Notes under the pieces: model-generated | Seen by the model: the letters and a program-made list of their open reading frames with translations, nothing else | Databases searched by the model: none | Told to the model about the DNA's origin: nothing | In this document: positions 1-13,119 of the stretch, piece after piece | Position numbering within the stretch: the stretch's first letter is position 1 | How the letters are laid out: every line of letters begins with the position of its first letter | Made by a program: the position numbers and the translations under genes | Source of the DNA: Poa pratensis | Taxonomy: Eukaryota; Streptophyta; Magnoliopsida; Poales; Poaceae | Length of the DNA: 64,000 bases | Reading direction: 5' to 3' | Assembly: GCA_947311845.1 (NCBI GenBank) | Contig: CAMZMU010000027.1 | Location: forward strand, 41,938,853-42,002,852

Positions 1-214
1 ACCGAAGTCAGTAAGGATGCAGGAATCGAGGAGTTGACGTCCGAGATCTCGGCGGATACTTCGGAAAAGCAGTATGGTCCGAGGAACAGACCGATGGATT
101 TCTCGGAGTGTTGGTTCGGTAACCTGCAGAACATTGTAGCGCATGTGGCTTCGGGTTGAACCTGATGCGGCCTTTCATCCGAGGCTGCAAGACCACATCA
201 GCTTCGGGGACTAC
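1..214 (+). mobile_element. 3' internal end of a Gypsy-type LTR retrotransposon (element A), truncated by the window edge
   Basis: This stretch lies directly upstream of a complete LTR and ends in a purine-rich segment (about 201-214, CTTCGGGGACTAC) placed as a polypurine tract. No coding domain is visible in it. The Gypsy assignment is inferred from the style of the LTR and tract, because no polyprotein is in view. Confidence 0.6.
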
Positions 215-1200
215 TGTCGGGGGGCTTACCCCGGGTAGGCTAAAGATGAGGTAAAGACATGTAAGGTTAAGGCTGTAAGCCGTCCGAGGTAGCAATTAAG
301 CAAAGACGTAGGAGGCGTCATCCGACGTAAGGTGTACGTCGGAGGAATCATCCGAGGTATTGCCTCCGAGGTATGAACCTTGGGGCAGGCAGCTAGTTAT
401 CACAAGAACAAGGTGTTATCTACCGAAGTGTAGGATCCGGAGTATCCCGAGCCAAGATGAAGCGTGGCCCGATGTATAAGTGACCGGCCAGCCGAGGTTA
501 GCAGCAAGTATCGAGGCATGTCAGAGGAGTCACGGGTGCCGCAGAGCTCGTAGCCCGAGGCTTCAGAGGACGGCGAGGTCCGTCCACGGGTTTCCCGGAA
601 GCTCGGGGGCCTAGGAGCTGACTCGGCTATTTCGGGAAAGGTCTACAGGCTAGACTTCGGCAGGCTACTGAAGTATGACCGGAAGAGGAAAGCTAGGCCT
701 GGCTGGCCTGACAGTTCGGCCGTTGAGCTGGCAGGAGGCAGAGGCTTGTCTTCTACCTTTTGGCCATGCCATTGTCAGTTGTAGGCAGGAGTAGAAATGT
801 ACTTCGGCCTGTGTATATATGTGGCATCTCTACCTCCAGGGAGGAGGACGGCGAAACCCTAGCTCATTTCCCCTTCATAGTTTCATCTTCCATCTAGAGC
901 TCTCACTTGAGCAGCATCATACAGCTCGAGGAGCACTTTGTACCCGAGAGCTACTCTGATATATTGAGAGAGGAAAGGCAGGAGTCGGGGTTTTACTCGC
1001 TCACGGAGGCCCCGAACCTGGGTACATCGTGGTGTCTTTTGAGTTGTTGGCTTTCTTGGTTCTTGTTCATGTTCTTGTGGTTTCTTGCGTGTTCTTGCTT
1101 GTGCACATCTTGAGTGCATAAACCCTCCCCGGATTCCCCAACGACCATTCGGCCCCAACTAAGCCATACCCATGGCATCTGCCGTGATCCCACCACGACA
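215..1200 (+). repeat. 3' LTR of element A (986 bp)
   Basis: The segment starts TGTCGGGGGGCTTACC and ends CCACCACGACA, so its ends form a 5-bp inverted pair TGTCG/CGACA of the TG...CA type. A TATA-like stretch (GTATATATGTGG) near 814 precedes sequence that would be the R/U5 part. A polypurine tract lies immediately upstream, which makes this the 3' LTR. The 5 bp that follow (1201-1205, CTCAC) should be the target duplication, but its partner lies outside the window. Confidence 0.75.
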
Positions 1201-1206
1201 CTCACG

Positions 1207-1211
1207 CATGC
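1207..1211. repeat. Target-site duplication, left copy (CATGC)
   Basis: CATGC directly precedes the 5' LTR at 1212 and is repeated exactly after the 3' LTR at 9112-9116. Confidence 0.9.
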
Positions 1212-2510
1212 TGTAGGAAATATGCCCAAGAGGCAATCATAGAGATGATGATATTTTGATGTATCCATGATTTATAATAATGTGCCTTGAATAATAACTA
1301 TTGTATTGATTGGCAAGTATGTGACTTGTTTGTGAAACTCATTACTTATATGGTTATTCTAAATATGTCCCTAGTCGGAGTTCATGTGAGGACACACTTG
1401 AATATTAGACTAGCACATGTATTAGTTGATGACTATGTTTCACAAGTCATAGACATGGAGATGTTAAACTAATAATGTGGACTTATGTTATGAACATAGA
1501 GTTGGGCTGACCCACCTTGAGACAATGAAGCAAACGTTCATAGCTCTCTCTCTACACGATGTGTAGCTTTGTCCCTAGACCTGAGATTATCGCATGTACC
1601 CGAGATGTGAATCGACCTACTTTGGGGCTATCAAACACTACGCCGTGAAAGGGTAGTTATAAAGGTAGCTTTCGGGTTTGTCATGAAACATGCTGTGGGG
1701 CTTGGTCAGTCAAGATGGAATTTGCCCCTCTCTTCTTGAGAGAGATATTTCTCTGGGCCCTCGAGTGATTGGATCCAGAAATGCATGGCCATGCTACATA
1801 AGGTTAATGGTTAACCTAGTACGGGATTCCGTATCACAGGATCGAGAAAGAGTGGTCAGCTGGGAGCTTGACCAAATATCGTGAGGCAAAGGGAATGGTG
1901 TAAACATTGTAATGGTTCGTCCGATGAGATCTTTATGCGCGTTTGGGAGTTGGCACGTTTTGCTAGAAGCCGCTACCAACTATTGATCGAGTAGGTGTAC
2001 TCGAGTCATGTCCAAACGTGCGTGAACCTATAGGGTCACACACTTAAGGTTGTGGAGCATAATTCGGATTGGATCCGAGTTGGGCTGGAATATACTCCAT
2101 AATGGGCTTCAGTTGGGGCAGCCCAATATGAGGAGGTCTATATAAGGAGGGGAGGCTGGACGTTTTAGGGTTCCCCATTTCCGCACCACATCCACCCAGC
2201 CACCGCCTCACCACACCCCTGCCGCCCGCGCGGACCTAGCAGTCCGGCGAGCGGTGCCTCCACGCCGTACGTGTGGATACCGATAGAGGTGCTGCATTCG
2301 AGCACTTGGATGAACTGCCGGGAGGAGCTGTTCGTGGGAGCGACTGGATCGGAGAGGATTGTACGTCTACCCTGCCCCGACTCGCTGCACCGACTTCGGC
2401 ACGGCACACACGTCTAGTGGTAATCCCGTGATCTATAACTGCAGCAGTTCCTTGGTTGTCGCGGTAGAAAATTTTGATTTGCGCTAGTGTAGCCTACACG
2501 CGACCCTACA
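1212..2510 (+). repeat. 5' LTR of the Copia element (1299 bp)
   Basis: It starts TGTAGGAAATATGCCC and ends CGCGACCCTACA, with terminal TGTAG/CTACA. It is followed after one base by the primer-binding site. A TATA-like TCTATATAAGGAGG near 2137 is a likely core promoter. Short open frames inside the LTR are not genes. Confidence 0.93.
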
Positions 2511-2511
2511 G

Positions 2512-2523
2512 TGGTATCAGAGC
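2512..2523 (+). other. Primer-binding site (initiator Met tRNA)
   Basis: TGGTATCAGAGC lies one base after the 5' LTR. This is the standard match to the 3' end of plant initiator methionine tRNA used to prime minus-strand synthesis. Confidence 0.9.
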
Positions 2524-3872
2524 CGATGCTGCATCGTTATAGGTTCGGATCATTTGCATATGTGATATGTAGATGGGGTAAGGCCGATGTGATCGCAGTT
2601 CATCATAAAAGTTTTGATCTGTGATCTGATTTCCGTGATCATGTTGCAAGAGGTCGTCGAACGACTTACCCCTACCGGTCGGTTTCCGCCATCGGGGTAG
2701 ACAGTGACACGTAAATCCAATGGCAGCATGCGAAGATCAATAAGATTGGTCGAATCGAATATAGATCATATTTATGTGCATGTGATGCGCGGGGTGATAG
2801 ATCAGATCTAACACCGGTAAAGGGTAATCTGCAAATTTGAACAGTCTTGGCAATTCGGCCATAACTTTTGCATATGACCTCGATCGAAAAAGTTTGTGAA
2901 CGAAAAAGCTTCGTATCGAAATTTTGATCTATGGAGGGTCAAATTTAGATTTGGCAAATTCGATTCCTAAAGAAAGTTTTTGGGGTTGCAAGTTTCGGCG
3001 TTAGAACGTCTAACTCGTTTTTGCAGATTTGTGTTTTGTGACCGGTATGGCCCATGTGTATGTGATGCATGTGTGTAATATTTTCATGACCTGCGTGTCG
3101 TGAGTATGTTCAACACGGCAGGAGCCAAGTGTGTTGTCACTTATTGTAATTTGCGGCCTGCGTGCCGACTTGTGATGACCAAATCTACCATGTAATTTAC
3201 ATTACTAGCTGTTAGGTGTAATAGCTTGTAGTAGTTCTTGGAGGACTCATCACTCGGAGGGATGGCGCACATGTACCATGGAGATGGAGATCATCATGGT
3301 GTACAGGTTCTATGGAGATGGAGATCACCATGAGAAACGGGCCATACTGTGTCACAACTATGTGATTGCTATTCCTGTTGTTTTACTCCTATGCATGTTA
3401 GATTCGTGGAAGTAGAACGATCCCTCACAAATGTTAAGTTCTCATGCCCCGCCAACTAAACCTTGCACCATCCCATGTCTTCTACGATCGATGGTGGGCC
3501 TATGACAGTAGGGTGCCATCGGTTTTCGTTGACTAGATGAGTTTGTATCGGATACTTACACGCATAAGAGTTGGTTAACTTAACGGTTAAGCGCCTTGGG
3601 GCATAAAGGTTGGCGTTTTGACATAGAGATGTCACCCAACAACAAGAGTCATATGTGATATGATTAGCAAAGTGTTGCTTACCGAACTACCTTGTTTTCT
3701 AGCGGTGAAGCGTCCGGCTCACTAGGAGACTTGTTCGTTGCGGATCTTGAATCACTAAGTACCAACAGAGGGATGTTGGTTTTAGTGGGAGTAGACTCGT
3801 TAAATAGTTTAATGTTTTACTCTATCATGGATTTTTGTCTTAGTATTTTGCATGTTTTTCTGTTGTAGATCA
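2524..3872 (+). other. Untranslated leader of the Copia element
   Basis: About 1.35 kb of non-coding leader lies between the primer-binding site and the gag start at 3873. This is typical for BARE-like elements. I see no separate gene here. Confidence 0.7.
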
Positions 3873-6800
3873 ATGGCACGTAACCAACCCACCCCTTTTG
3901 CTTTGCGTTCCATCCTTGAGAAAGAAAAGTTAACTGGAACAAACTATTCGGATTGGATCCGGAATCTGAGAATTGTTCTCAGGGCTGATAAGAAGGAAAG
4001 TGTTCTGGATACCCCATTACCAGATGAACCTCTTGACACCGACACTGCTGCAATTAGGACTGCCTACAAGAGAGCATGTGATGAGTCTCTTGAGGTCAGC
4101 TGCCTTATGCTTGCTTGCATGGAACCCGACCTTCAAAAGCAGTTTGATGGTCAGGAAGCGTACGATATGATCGTTGCGCTTAAGGACATGTTCCAGACCC
4201 AGGCCAGGACTGAAAGGTTCAATGTCGCTAAGGCTTTTGGTGAATGCAAGCTAGCTGAAGGAGCAGCAGTAGGCCCGCACGTGATCAAGATGCTTGGTTA
4301 CGCGCAGACTTTGGACAAACTGGTTTTCCATTGGGCCGAGAGTTGGCCACTGATTTCATTTTAGCGTCACTTCCAGCCAGCTATGGGCATTTCATTTCGA
4401 ACTACCATATGCATGGGGTGGAGAAGGACCTTAATGAACTTGTGGATGCTCAAGACGGCAGAATGTGACATTAAGAAGTGTGCAGGGCATGGCCAAGTGT
4501 TGGCTGTGCAGAACAAGCCAGCTTCAAGAAGTATGGTAAGGCCAAGGGAAAGGAAAGCTAAAGATGATCTCCAAGCCAAAACCTAAGCCTAAGGATGGAC
4601 CTAAACCTGACACAGAATGTTTCCACTGCCATGAGACTGGACACTGGAAAAGAAACTGCAGCAAGTACCTTTCTATGAAGAAGAGTGGAGTAAGACTTCT
4701 AGCTCAGGTACGCTTGTGGTTAATGTTATAGAGATTTTTCTCGCTGACTCCATTATTAACTCTTGGGTATTTGATACCGGATCGGTTGCTCACATTTGCA
4801 AATCGATGCAGGGGCTGGTAAGGAGTAGAAGCGTGAGACAAGGAGAAGTTGATCTTCGCGTCGGAAATAATGCAAAGGTTGCTGCGTTGTCCGTTGGCGT
4901 CATGCAACTGCACCTCCCTTCAGGATTTGTATGGAATTGAATAATTGTTATTACGTTCCAGCTTTGAGTCGAAACATTATTTCTCCTTCATGTTTGATGA
5001 GAGATGGTTATTCATTTGCGAGTAAAACAATGGTTGTTTAATCTCTAAGAATGATATGTTTGTGGCTTTTGCATCCATTGTGAATGGGTTGTTTATTTTG
5101 AATCCTGATGATGCTCATGATGATGATGCGCATGTCTATAACATAAGTGCTAAAAGGCTTCGGCCTAATGATTTGAATCCCACCTATATTTGGCATTGTC
5201 GTTTGGGTCATATAAGTGAAAAACGCATGAAGAAACTCCATACTGATGGTATTCTAAATTCGTTTGATTTTGAATCATACGAGACATGCGAAGCATGTTT
5301 GCTTGGAAAGATGACCAAGTCGCCTTTCAATGGTTCTCCAGAGAGGGCGACAGACTTGTTGGAACTCGTGCATACTGATGTATGTGGACCAATGAGCACG
5401 ACCGCAGAGGTGGTTTTCACTACTTCATAACTTTCACTGATGATTTTAGTAGATATGGATATGTCTACCTAATGAAGCATAAATCTGAAACTTTTGAAGT
5501 GTTCAAGGAATTTCAGAATGAAGTGAAAATCAACGTGGCAAGAAAATTAAGCTCTACGATCAGATCGTGGAGGAGAGTATTTGAGCCACGAATTTAGCAA
5601 TCATCTGAAGAGTTGTGGAATGTTTCACAACTTACGCCGCCCGGGACGCCTCAAAGAAATGGGGTTCCGAACGACGTAATCGAACTTTGTTGGACATGGT
5701 TCGATCAATGATGAGCCAGTCAGATCTACCATTATCGTTTTGGGGTTACGCTCTAGAAACAGCAGCTCACACACTAAACAGGGTGCCATCTAAATCCGTA
5801 GTAAGACACCATATGAGATGTGGAATGGGAAGAGTCCCAAGTTGTCTTTTCTAAAGATTTGGGGATGTGATGCGTTTGTCAAGCGACTTCAGTCGGACAA
5901 GCTCACACCCAAGTCGGATAATGCATATTCGTAGGATATCCGAAAGAAACCTTAGGATATTACTTCTACAACCGAGAAGAGGGCAAAGTGTTTGTCGCTC
6001 GAAGCGGTGTTTTCTCGAGAAAGAGTTTCTCAAGAAAGAGGTAAGTGGAAGAACGGTGCAGCTTGATGAAGTTCAAGTTGAGCCAATCGGGGAGGACTCA
6101 ACGAGTGATGCCGTCATGGCAGAACGAGTTGAGGAACCCGTGGCAAGAGATACACCAGCACTACGAAGGTCAGAAAGGCTCAAAAACGCGCGAGAAATAT
6201 TATTGTTGGACAATGAGACGCGTGAAATATTATTGTTGGACAATGATGACCTTCGACTATGCGGAAGCAATGAAGGACCCAGACTCTGAGAAATGGCAAA
6301 GTGCCATGAGATCCGAAATAGAGTCCATGGATGAAAATCAAGTTTGGAACTTGGTTGACCTGCCTGATGGCCATAAAACCATCGAGTGCAAATGGATCTA
6401 TAAGAAGAAGATTGATATGGATGGAAATGTTCACATCTATAAAGCACGCTTGTCGCAAAAGGTTTTCGACAAGTTCATGGATTGACTACGAGGAGACTTT
6501 CTCGCCCGTAGTGATGCTTAAATCTATTCGGATAATTTTAGCTATTGCTGCATATTTCGATTATGAGATATGGCAAATGGATGTCAAGACGGCTTTCCTG
6601 AATGGAAACCTTGCCGAGGACGTGTATATGATGCAGCCCGAGGGTTTTGTCGATCCTAAAAATGCTAGAAAGGTTTGCAAACTTCAGAAGTCCATCTATG
6701 GACTGAAGCAAGCATCTCGGAGTTGGAACATTCGTTTTGATGAAGTGGTCCAAGGATTTGGCTTCACCAAAATCGAATCAGATTCTTGTGTTTACAAGAA

Positions 6801-7804
6801 AGTTAGTGGGAGCTCGCTCGTATTTCTGTCTTGTATGTGGATGACATACTCTGATTGGAAATGACATTCCTATGCTTGAATCCATTAAGACTCATTGAAG
6901 AATAGTTTTTCGATGAAGGACTTAGGGAAGCAGCATACATTCTGGGAATTAAGATCTATAGAGATAGATCAAGAGGCTAATAGGATTAAGCCAGAGTACA
7001 TACATTGACAAGTGATAAATAGATTCGGCATGGAAGATGCAAAGAAAGGGTTCTTGCCTATGTCTCATGGCATACATCTAGCAAGACTCAGTGTCCTTCG
7101 ACTACTGATGAGCGAGAGCGCATGAAAAGATCTCATACGCTTCGGCAATTGGTCTATTATGTATGCAATGATTTGTACTCGCCCAGATGTTTCTTATGCT
7201 CTAAGTGTTACGAGCAGGTACCAGCTGATACGGTGAAGTCACTGGACAGCGGTAAAGAATATCCTTAAGTACTTGAAAAGGACTAAGGACATGTTCCTAG
7301 TTTACGGAGGTGAGGAGGAGCTCGTTGTAAATGGTTACACCGATGCTAGTTTCCAAACCGATGTGGATGATTCCAAGTCGCAATCGGGCTATGTGTTCAC
7401 GTTGAACGGTGGGGCGGTTAGCTGGAAGAGTTCCAAGCAGGATACGGTTGCTCATTCTACAATGGAGGCCGAGTATTATGCTGCGGCAGAAGCTAGCATG
7501 GAAAGTGTTTGGATGAAGAATTTCCTTACTGATCTTGGTGTTGTCCCTAGTGCGTCCATCCATTGGATCTCTACTGTGACAACAGTGGAACCATTGCGAT
7601 AGCGAAGGAGCCAAGGAATCACCAGAAGACCAAACACTTTATGCGGCGGTTTCATCTCATTCGCAGTTCATCGAACGAGGTGAAATAAACTTGTGCAAAA
7701 TACATACGGATCTGAATGTGGCTGATCCGTTGACAAAGCCTCTCTCACAGAAGAATCATGATAAGCACACAAGAGCTATGGGTATTAGATATCTTCTAGA
7801 TTGA
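3873..7804 (+). pseudogene. Degenerate Copia gag-pol polyprotein
   Basis: The frame opens at 3873 (start MARNQPTPFALRS), with the gag-like LTGTNYSDWIRNLRIVLRAD segment. A CCHC zinc knuckle (C-X2-C-X4-H-X4-C) lies at 4618-4659. The protease DTGS is at 4772-4783. The integrase zinc region and HTDVCGP segment lie around 5190-5390. Reverse transcriptase covers about 6330-6880 with YVDD at 6834-6845, and RNase H lies at 7273-7600. The last residues RYLLD precede the stop at 7802-7804. The reading frame is broken many times. Several breaks are single bases missing from short runs, for example at the end of gag (about 4321), before YVDD (about 6828), and just after it. Each domain is otherwise well kept. 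The element is not able to make a polyprotein as written. Confidence 0.93.
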
Positions 7805-7811
7805 CTCTAGT

Positions 7812-7824
7812 GCAAGTGGGAGAC
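7812..7824 (+). other. Polypurine tract of the Copia element
   Basis: GCAAGTGGGAGAC sits immediately before the 3' LTR. The same AAGTGGGAGA tract is familiar from BARE-like elements. Confidence 0.88.
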
Positions 7825-9111
7825 TGTAGGAAATATGCCCAAGAGGCAATCATAGAGATGATGATATTTCGATGTATCCATGATTTATAATAATGTGCCT
7901 TGAATAATCTTTGTATTGATTGTGACTTGTTGTGAAACTCATTACTTGTATGGTTATTCTAAATATGTCCCTAGTCGGAGTTCATGTGAGGACACACTTG
8001 AATATTAGACTAGCACATGTATTAGTTGATGACTATGTTTCACAAGTCATAGACATGGAGATGTCAAACTAATAATGTGGACTTATGTTATGAACATAGA
8101 GTTGGGCTGACCCACCTTGAGACAATGAAGCAAACGTTCATAGCTCTCTCTCTACACGATGTGTGCTTTGTCCCTAGACCTGAGATTGTCGCATGTACGA
8201 GATGTGAATTGACCTACTTTGGGGCTATCAAACACTACGCCGTGAAAGGGTAGCTATAAAGGTAGCTTTCGGGTTTGTCGTGAAACATGCTGCGGCTTGG
8301 TCAGTCAAGATGGATTTGCCCCTCTCTTCTTGAGAGAGATATTTCTCTGGGCCCCTCGAGTGATGGATCCAGAAATGCATGGCCATGCTACATAAGGTTA
8401 ATGGTTAACCTAGTACGGGATTCCGAATCACAGGATCGAGAAAGAGTGGTCAGCTGGAGCTTGACCAAATATCGTGAGGCAAAGGGAATGGTAAACATTG
8501 TAATGGTTCGTCCGATAGATCTTTATGCGCGTTTGGGAGTTGGCACGTTTTGCTAGAAGCCGCTACCAACTATTGATCGAGTAGGTGTACTCGAGTCATG
8601 TCCAAACGTGCGTGAACCTATAGGGTCACACACTTAAGGTTGTGGAGGCATAATTCGGATTGGATCCGAGTTGGGCTGGAATAGACTCCATAATGGGCTT
8701 CAGTTGAGGCAGCCCAATATGAGGAGGTCTATATAAGGAGGGAGGCTGGACGTTTTAGGGTTGCCCATTTCCGCACCACATCCACCCAGCCACCGCCTCA
8801 CCACCCCTGCCGCCCGCGCGGACCTAGCAGTCCGGCGAGCGGTGCCTCCACGCCGTACGTGTGGATACCGATAGAGGTGCTGCATTCGAGCACTTGGACG
8901 AACTGCCGGGAGGAGCTGTTCGTGGGAGCTGTTCGTGGGAGCGACTGGATCGGAGAGGATTGTACGTCTACCCTGCCCTGACTCGCTGCACCGATTTCGG
9001 CACGACACAACGTGTCTAGTGGTAATCCCGTGATCTATAACTGCAGCAGTTCCTTGGTTATCGCGGTAGAAATTTTGATTTGCACTAGTGTAGCCTACAC
9101 GCGACCCTACA
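7825..9111 (+). repeat. 3' LTR of the Copia element (1287 bp)
   Basis: It is collinear with 1212-2510 over its full length and ends in the same CCCTACA. Differences include a 15-bp tandem duplication near 8925-8940 (GGGAGCTGTTCGT motif) absent from the 5' LTR, and several 1-2 bp deletions. Confidence 0.93.
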
Positions 9112-9116
9112 CATGC
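9112..9116. repeat. Target-site duplication, right copy (CATGC)
   Basis: This is an exact match to 1207-1211. Confidence 0.9.
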
Positions 9117-10367
9117 ATACGACTGAAAACAAAAGGTCGATAAGCCTCGATGATTTACTTTGCCTCAGAGTACTTGTATCACTTTTATGCCCCCGTTAAT
9201 TTTGTTTTGTCGCAAGCATGATTATGACGGTTATTGCTCTCTTGATTGTCGCTTCCCAGTCTATTGCTGGCCTCCACTTGTACTGAGCGGGAATGCTGCC
9301 CGTGCTTCCAAATCCCTGAAAACCAATTTATTCCAAAGCGTCCACCATAAATACATATGCATGGCATTTCAAACCATTCAAGTAAATTTTCATGTGCTAC
9401 CTTTAAAACCTTCAAATTACTTCTCATTTTGTGACACTGTTTTTAGCTCATGAGGAAGTAGTAGTTGGGTTTGTTATCTTCCATACTAAATTAAGTACCC
9501 CGACTTGCATGCTTCATATGCGTGTCACTAATTTTGCAAAGAGCTGGTTAGACCATTATAACATTCAAAAAGTAAATTTCAAAATAGGCACTCCTCCATG
9601 GTATGTGATTGTTGGTAGGCACCCGAGGATTCGGTTAGCCATGGTTTGTGTAAGCAAAGGTTGGGAGGAGTGTCAAACAATATATAAAGTGCATGCTATA
9701 AATGTTTAATATCAATATTTCGGAACCACTCTCAACTTGTTTAGTATGGAAGATAACAAGAACTCTATTGCCATTCGTTGACAGGAACAAGCACCTCCCA
9801 AAACAATTTTACTTCTGTTTTAAAAATGAAAAGCTCTAGCACATGATAATCCCTGCTTCCCTCTGCGAAGGGCCAATCTTTTACTTTTATGTTGAGTCAC
9901 CATCCTTTCTTTAAGCACCTTCTCGAGAGCATAATTGTCATTCTTAGTATAATGTGCATGTCCCAGAATGCGGTTAACTGTGGTATAACTTTGATGCTTT
10001 TATCTTTGATAATCTTTACTTCTAGACTTCCCTTGAACTTCAGAGGTGCCTGGACATTTATGTTTTGATGTACAAATACGGGCAAGCATGATACCACCTT
10101 ATCATATCTTATTATGAGCATTGCAATCCTGCTGATAGATATGTTTCATGTTGCTTATTATTAGTATGTTGGTATCTTTTCATGATTGACATAACTATCA
10201 TGTGACATTATTTGCATGTATCTTATTATGAATTGCCTAAGCACTTGTCCATATAGTGAGAATATTTACATCATATGGAGCAAACGTGTTCGTGAAAGTT
10301 CTTTTATCGCACTCAGTTGTTAACTGAATTGCTTGAGGACAAGCAATAAGCTAAACTTGGGGGGAGT
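9117..10367 (+). mobile_element. 3' non-coding internal region of Gypsy-type element B
   Basis: This continues, across the Copia insertion, the few bases at 1201-1211. It ends in a polypurine tract (about 10355-10367, ACTTGGGGGGAGT) right before an LTR. No protein domain is visible, and the short open frames here are not convincing. A long untranslated 3' segment before the polypurine tract is common in Triticeae Gypsy families. Confidence 0.6.
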
Positions 10368-11763
10368 TGATACGTCCAAAACGTATCTACTTTCCCGAAC
10401 ACTTTTGCTATTGTTTTACCTCTAATTTGTTGTTTGAATACAACTAACACGGGCTAATGCTATTTTCAGCAGAATTACCCTGGTGTCTTATTTTTGTGCA
10501 GAAAGTCAACTTTCGTGAAAATCCGTGGAAATAATTGCAAAGCCCCTATTTTACCAAGAAACCCACGGAGCCAGAAGAGGAGACGGAGGGGGGCAGTGAG
10601 CCGCCCTCCCCACATGGCGGCGTGGTGGGCCCTAGGCCACGCCACCCTATGGGGAGGCCGACTCGGCCACGTCTCCGAGTCCCCCTCTGGAGTACTTAAC
10701 CCCCTTGACCTAAAACCGACGGGAGGTTCGACCATAATTCCAGAAAACCTCCAGAGCGCCGTCGCCATCGAAAACCCTATTTCGGGACCAGAAACTCCGT
10801 TCTGGCACTTCGCCGGGACGGGGAATTGGAGGAGATCATCGCCATCATCATCACCGACACCTCTCCATCGACCATCCATGATTCCCCCATCCATGTGTGA
10901 GTAATTCCCGCTATAGGCTGAAGGGGATGGAAGGGATTGGATGAGATCATTCATGTAATAGCTATAAGATTGTTAGGGCATGGTGCCTAGTATCCGTTGT
11001 TAGTACTTTATGACATTGTTGCAACTTGTTATGCTTAATGCTTGTCACTTAGGTCCCGAGTGCCATGATTTCAGATCTGAACATGTTATTGATTCATGAT
11101 GATATTCATTGTTTTAAGATCTTACCTGCAAATTGTATACACATATTGTTGTCTGGAACCCGAGGCCCCAAAGTGACTGAAATTGGGACAACCGGAGGGG
11201 ATGGCTGTGATGTGAGGATCACATGTGTTCACGGAGTGTTAATGCTTTGCTCCGGTACTCTATTAAAAGGAGTAACTTAATTACCAGTAGATTCCCTTGA
11301 GACCCCGCTGCAAACAGGCTGGTAGGATAGAAGATGTTGTGCAAGTTTCTCATTGCGAGCACGTACGACTAATTACGGAACACATGCCTATGGTTACTTA
11401 GTACTTGGATACCGTATTATTATTTATCTGCAAATGCCTTGTCTTGATTATTACATGAATTATCTTATCCATGCAGCGCCCGTTCATCCATCCCTATGTC
11501 TACAGTATTTTAATCCTGCTGTCTGCTATAATCACTACTACTGTCTTTATTACACTGCTGCTATTATTTCACTACTGCTACTGCTTTAAAACTGTTGCTA
11601 CTGATAATCTGTGTTGAGCAAGTCTATTTCCAGGTGCAGCTGAATTGACAACTCCGCTGTCAAGTCTTATAAGTATTTTTTGACTCCCCTTGTGCCGAAT
11701 CAATAAATTTGGGTTTTACTTCCCTCGAAGATTGTTGCGATCCCCTATACTTGTGGGTCATCA
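10368..11763 (+). repeat. 3' LTR of Gypsy-type element B (1396 bp)
   Basis: It starts TGATACGTCCAAAACGTATC and ends CTTGTGGGTCATCA, with terminal TGAT/ATCA. This start is a common LTR terminus of abundant Pooideae Gypsy families; I do not assign a family name. The polypurine tract upstream shows it is a 3' LTR. Its right edge cuts into a minus-strand Copia leader. Confidence 0.85.
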
Positions 11764-13119
11764 GTAGGTATTACCAAAAATTTACAATAGGACTCAATTA
11801 AAATACGGTACCATTCCAAAATGGTTTTGCCAGATCAAAACAGTTTTATCTCAATTAACAATCTAAGCGTAAGGTAGAACGTGGAAGCCAAACACTACTA
11901 CAAAAATATGCAAAAACTCTTTGATAGGTTGTCTATGATAAATTAGTTCAGGTTAATTAAAAATTACTACGTGAACTCCCACTCAAAAACAACATCCCTC
12001 TGGTCGTTTCAGTGATTACACAAACCAAATTCACTACACCATAACCGATCATCACGTGAGATGGTGCAGCTACAAAGGCGAACATCGACATGTTCATCAT
12101 ATCATCCATATGACTCATGCTTTACCTTTCGGTTACGTGTTCCGAGGCCATGTCTGTACATGCTAGGCTCGCCAAGTAGAACCGTAGTATTTGCATGTGT
12201 GCCGAAGCCATGTATGTACATGCTAGGCTCGTCAACACCCGTTGTATGCGAACGTAGAGTCTATCACACCCGATCATCATGTGGTGCTTCGAAACGACGA
12301 ACTTTCTTAACGGTGCATACTAAGGAAGAACACATTATTATCTTGATATTAACTATAAGGGATCATCTTATAATGCTACCGTCGCGATCTAAGCAAAATA
12401 AGATGCATAAAAGGATTAACATCACATGCACAAAATGATTAACATCACATGCATGGATAATGTGATATGATATGGTCCTTCTTGCACTTGGATCTCCATC
12501 TTGTGCATCTTGGCATGATCTCCATCATTCCACCGGCGTGGCACCAAGGTCCATGGCGCCTCCTTCTTGATTGTCCTCCAAATTACAACATATCACATGG
12601 ATATGATATTTAGCACGCGGGCCATGAATTTAAAAGACAACCATTTGGCTCCTGCCGGTATGTCATAATTTACAAATAGTATCATCTCATACATCAAAAT
12701 TTGTAACAATGACCATATCGCATCACATGCCCTGCAAAAACAAGTTAGACGTCCTCTAATTTATTTTGCATATTTTACGTGGCTTAGGGCTTTCGAAGAT
12801 AGAACCGTTCATACCTACGAACATGAAACCACAACGGTGATAAACAAATTATTAAACAACCCTTTGTAGATAAAATCTTAACTATAGTGGGAGAGACAGA
12901 CACCCGCAAAGCCACTTATGCAAAGCAAGTTACATGTCAGTCGTGGAATAAGTCTCATGTACGTGGACATGTAAGGTTAGTCCGGGCCGCTTCATCCCAC
13001 TATGCCACTAAGATTCCAAATACAACACGGAAGCAATAACATGATCATCAACGCCCCACATACACATATGAGTTCTAACCGTACAAAACATCTACGCATA
13101 GACACGGCTCTGACACCAC
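11764..13119 (-). mobile_element. Leader of a minus-strand BARE/Angela-like Copia element (D), cut by element B
   Basis: Read on the minus strand, this follows an LTR and carries a primer-binding site TGGTGTCAGAGC at 13107-13118. It then runs about 1.3 kb without coding sequence, stopping near where gag would begin. The rest of the element presumably lies left of the window beyond Gypsy element B. Confidence 0.75.

Larger units (their letters stand above)
1212..9111 (+). mobile_element. Complete Copia-type LTR retrotransposon, BARE/Angela-like
   Basis: A full element of 7.9 kb has two LTRs (1212-2510 and 7825-9111), a primer-binding site, a degenerate gag-pol in the order gag, protease, integrase, reverse transcriptase, RNase H (the Copia order), a polypurine tract and an exact 5-bp target duplication CATGC. 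The LTR start resembles the Triticeae BARE/WIS/Angela terminus but differs at several positions, so it is a relative and not a typical wheat copy. By hand count the two LTRs differ at roughly 18 substitutions, mostly transitions, plus about as many small indels. It is inserted in the 3' internal part of Gypsy element B, 11 bp from the end of element A. Confidence 0.93.

Noticed and set aside
1287..2407. Short open frames inside the Copia LTR
   Set aside because: LTR sequence; the same frames recur in the 3' LTR with indels that break them.
9431..9709. Possible additional retrotransposon ORF in Gypsy element B
   Set aside because: Only 92 codons, no domain, AT-rich context typical of the untranslated 3' region.
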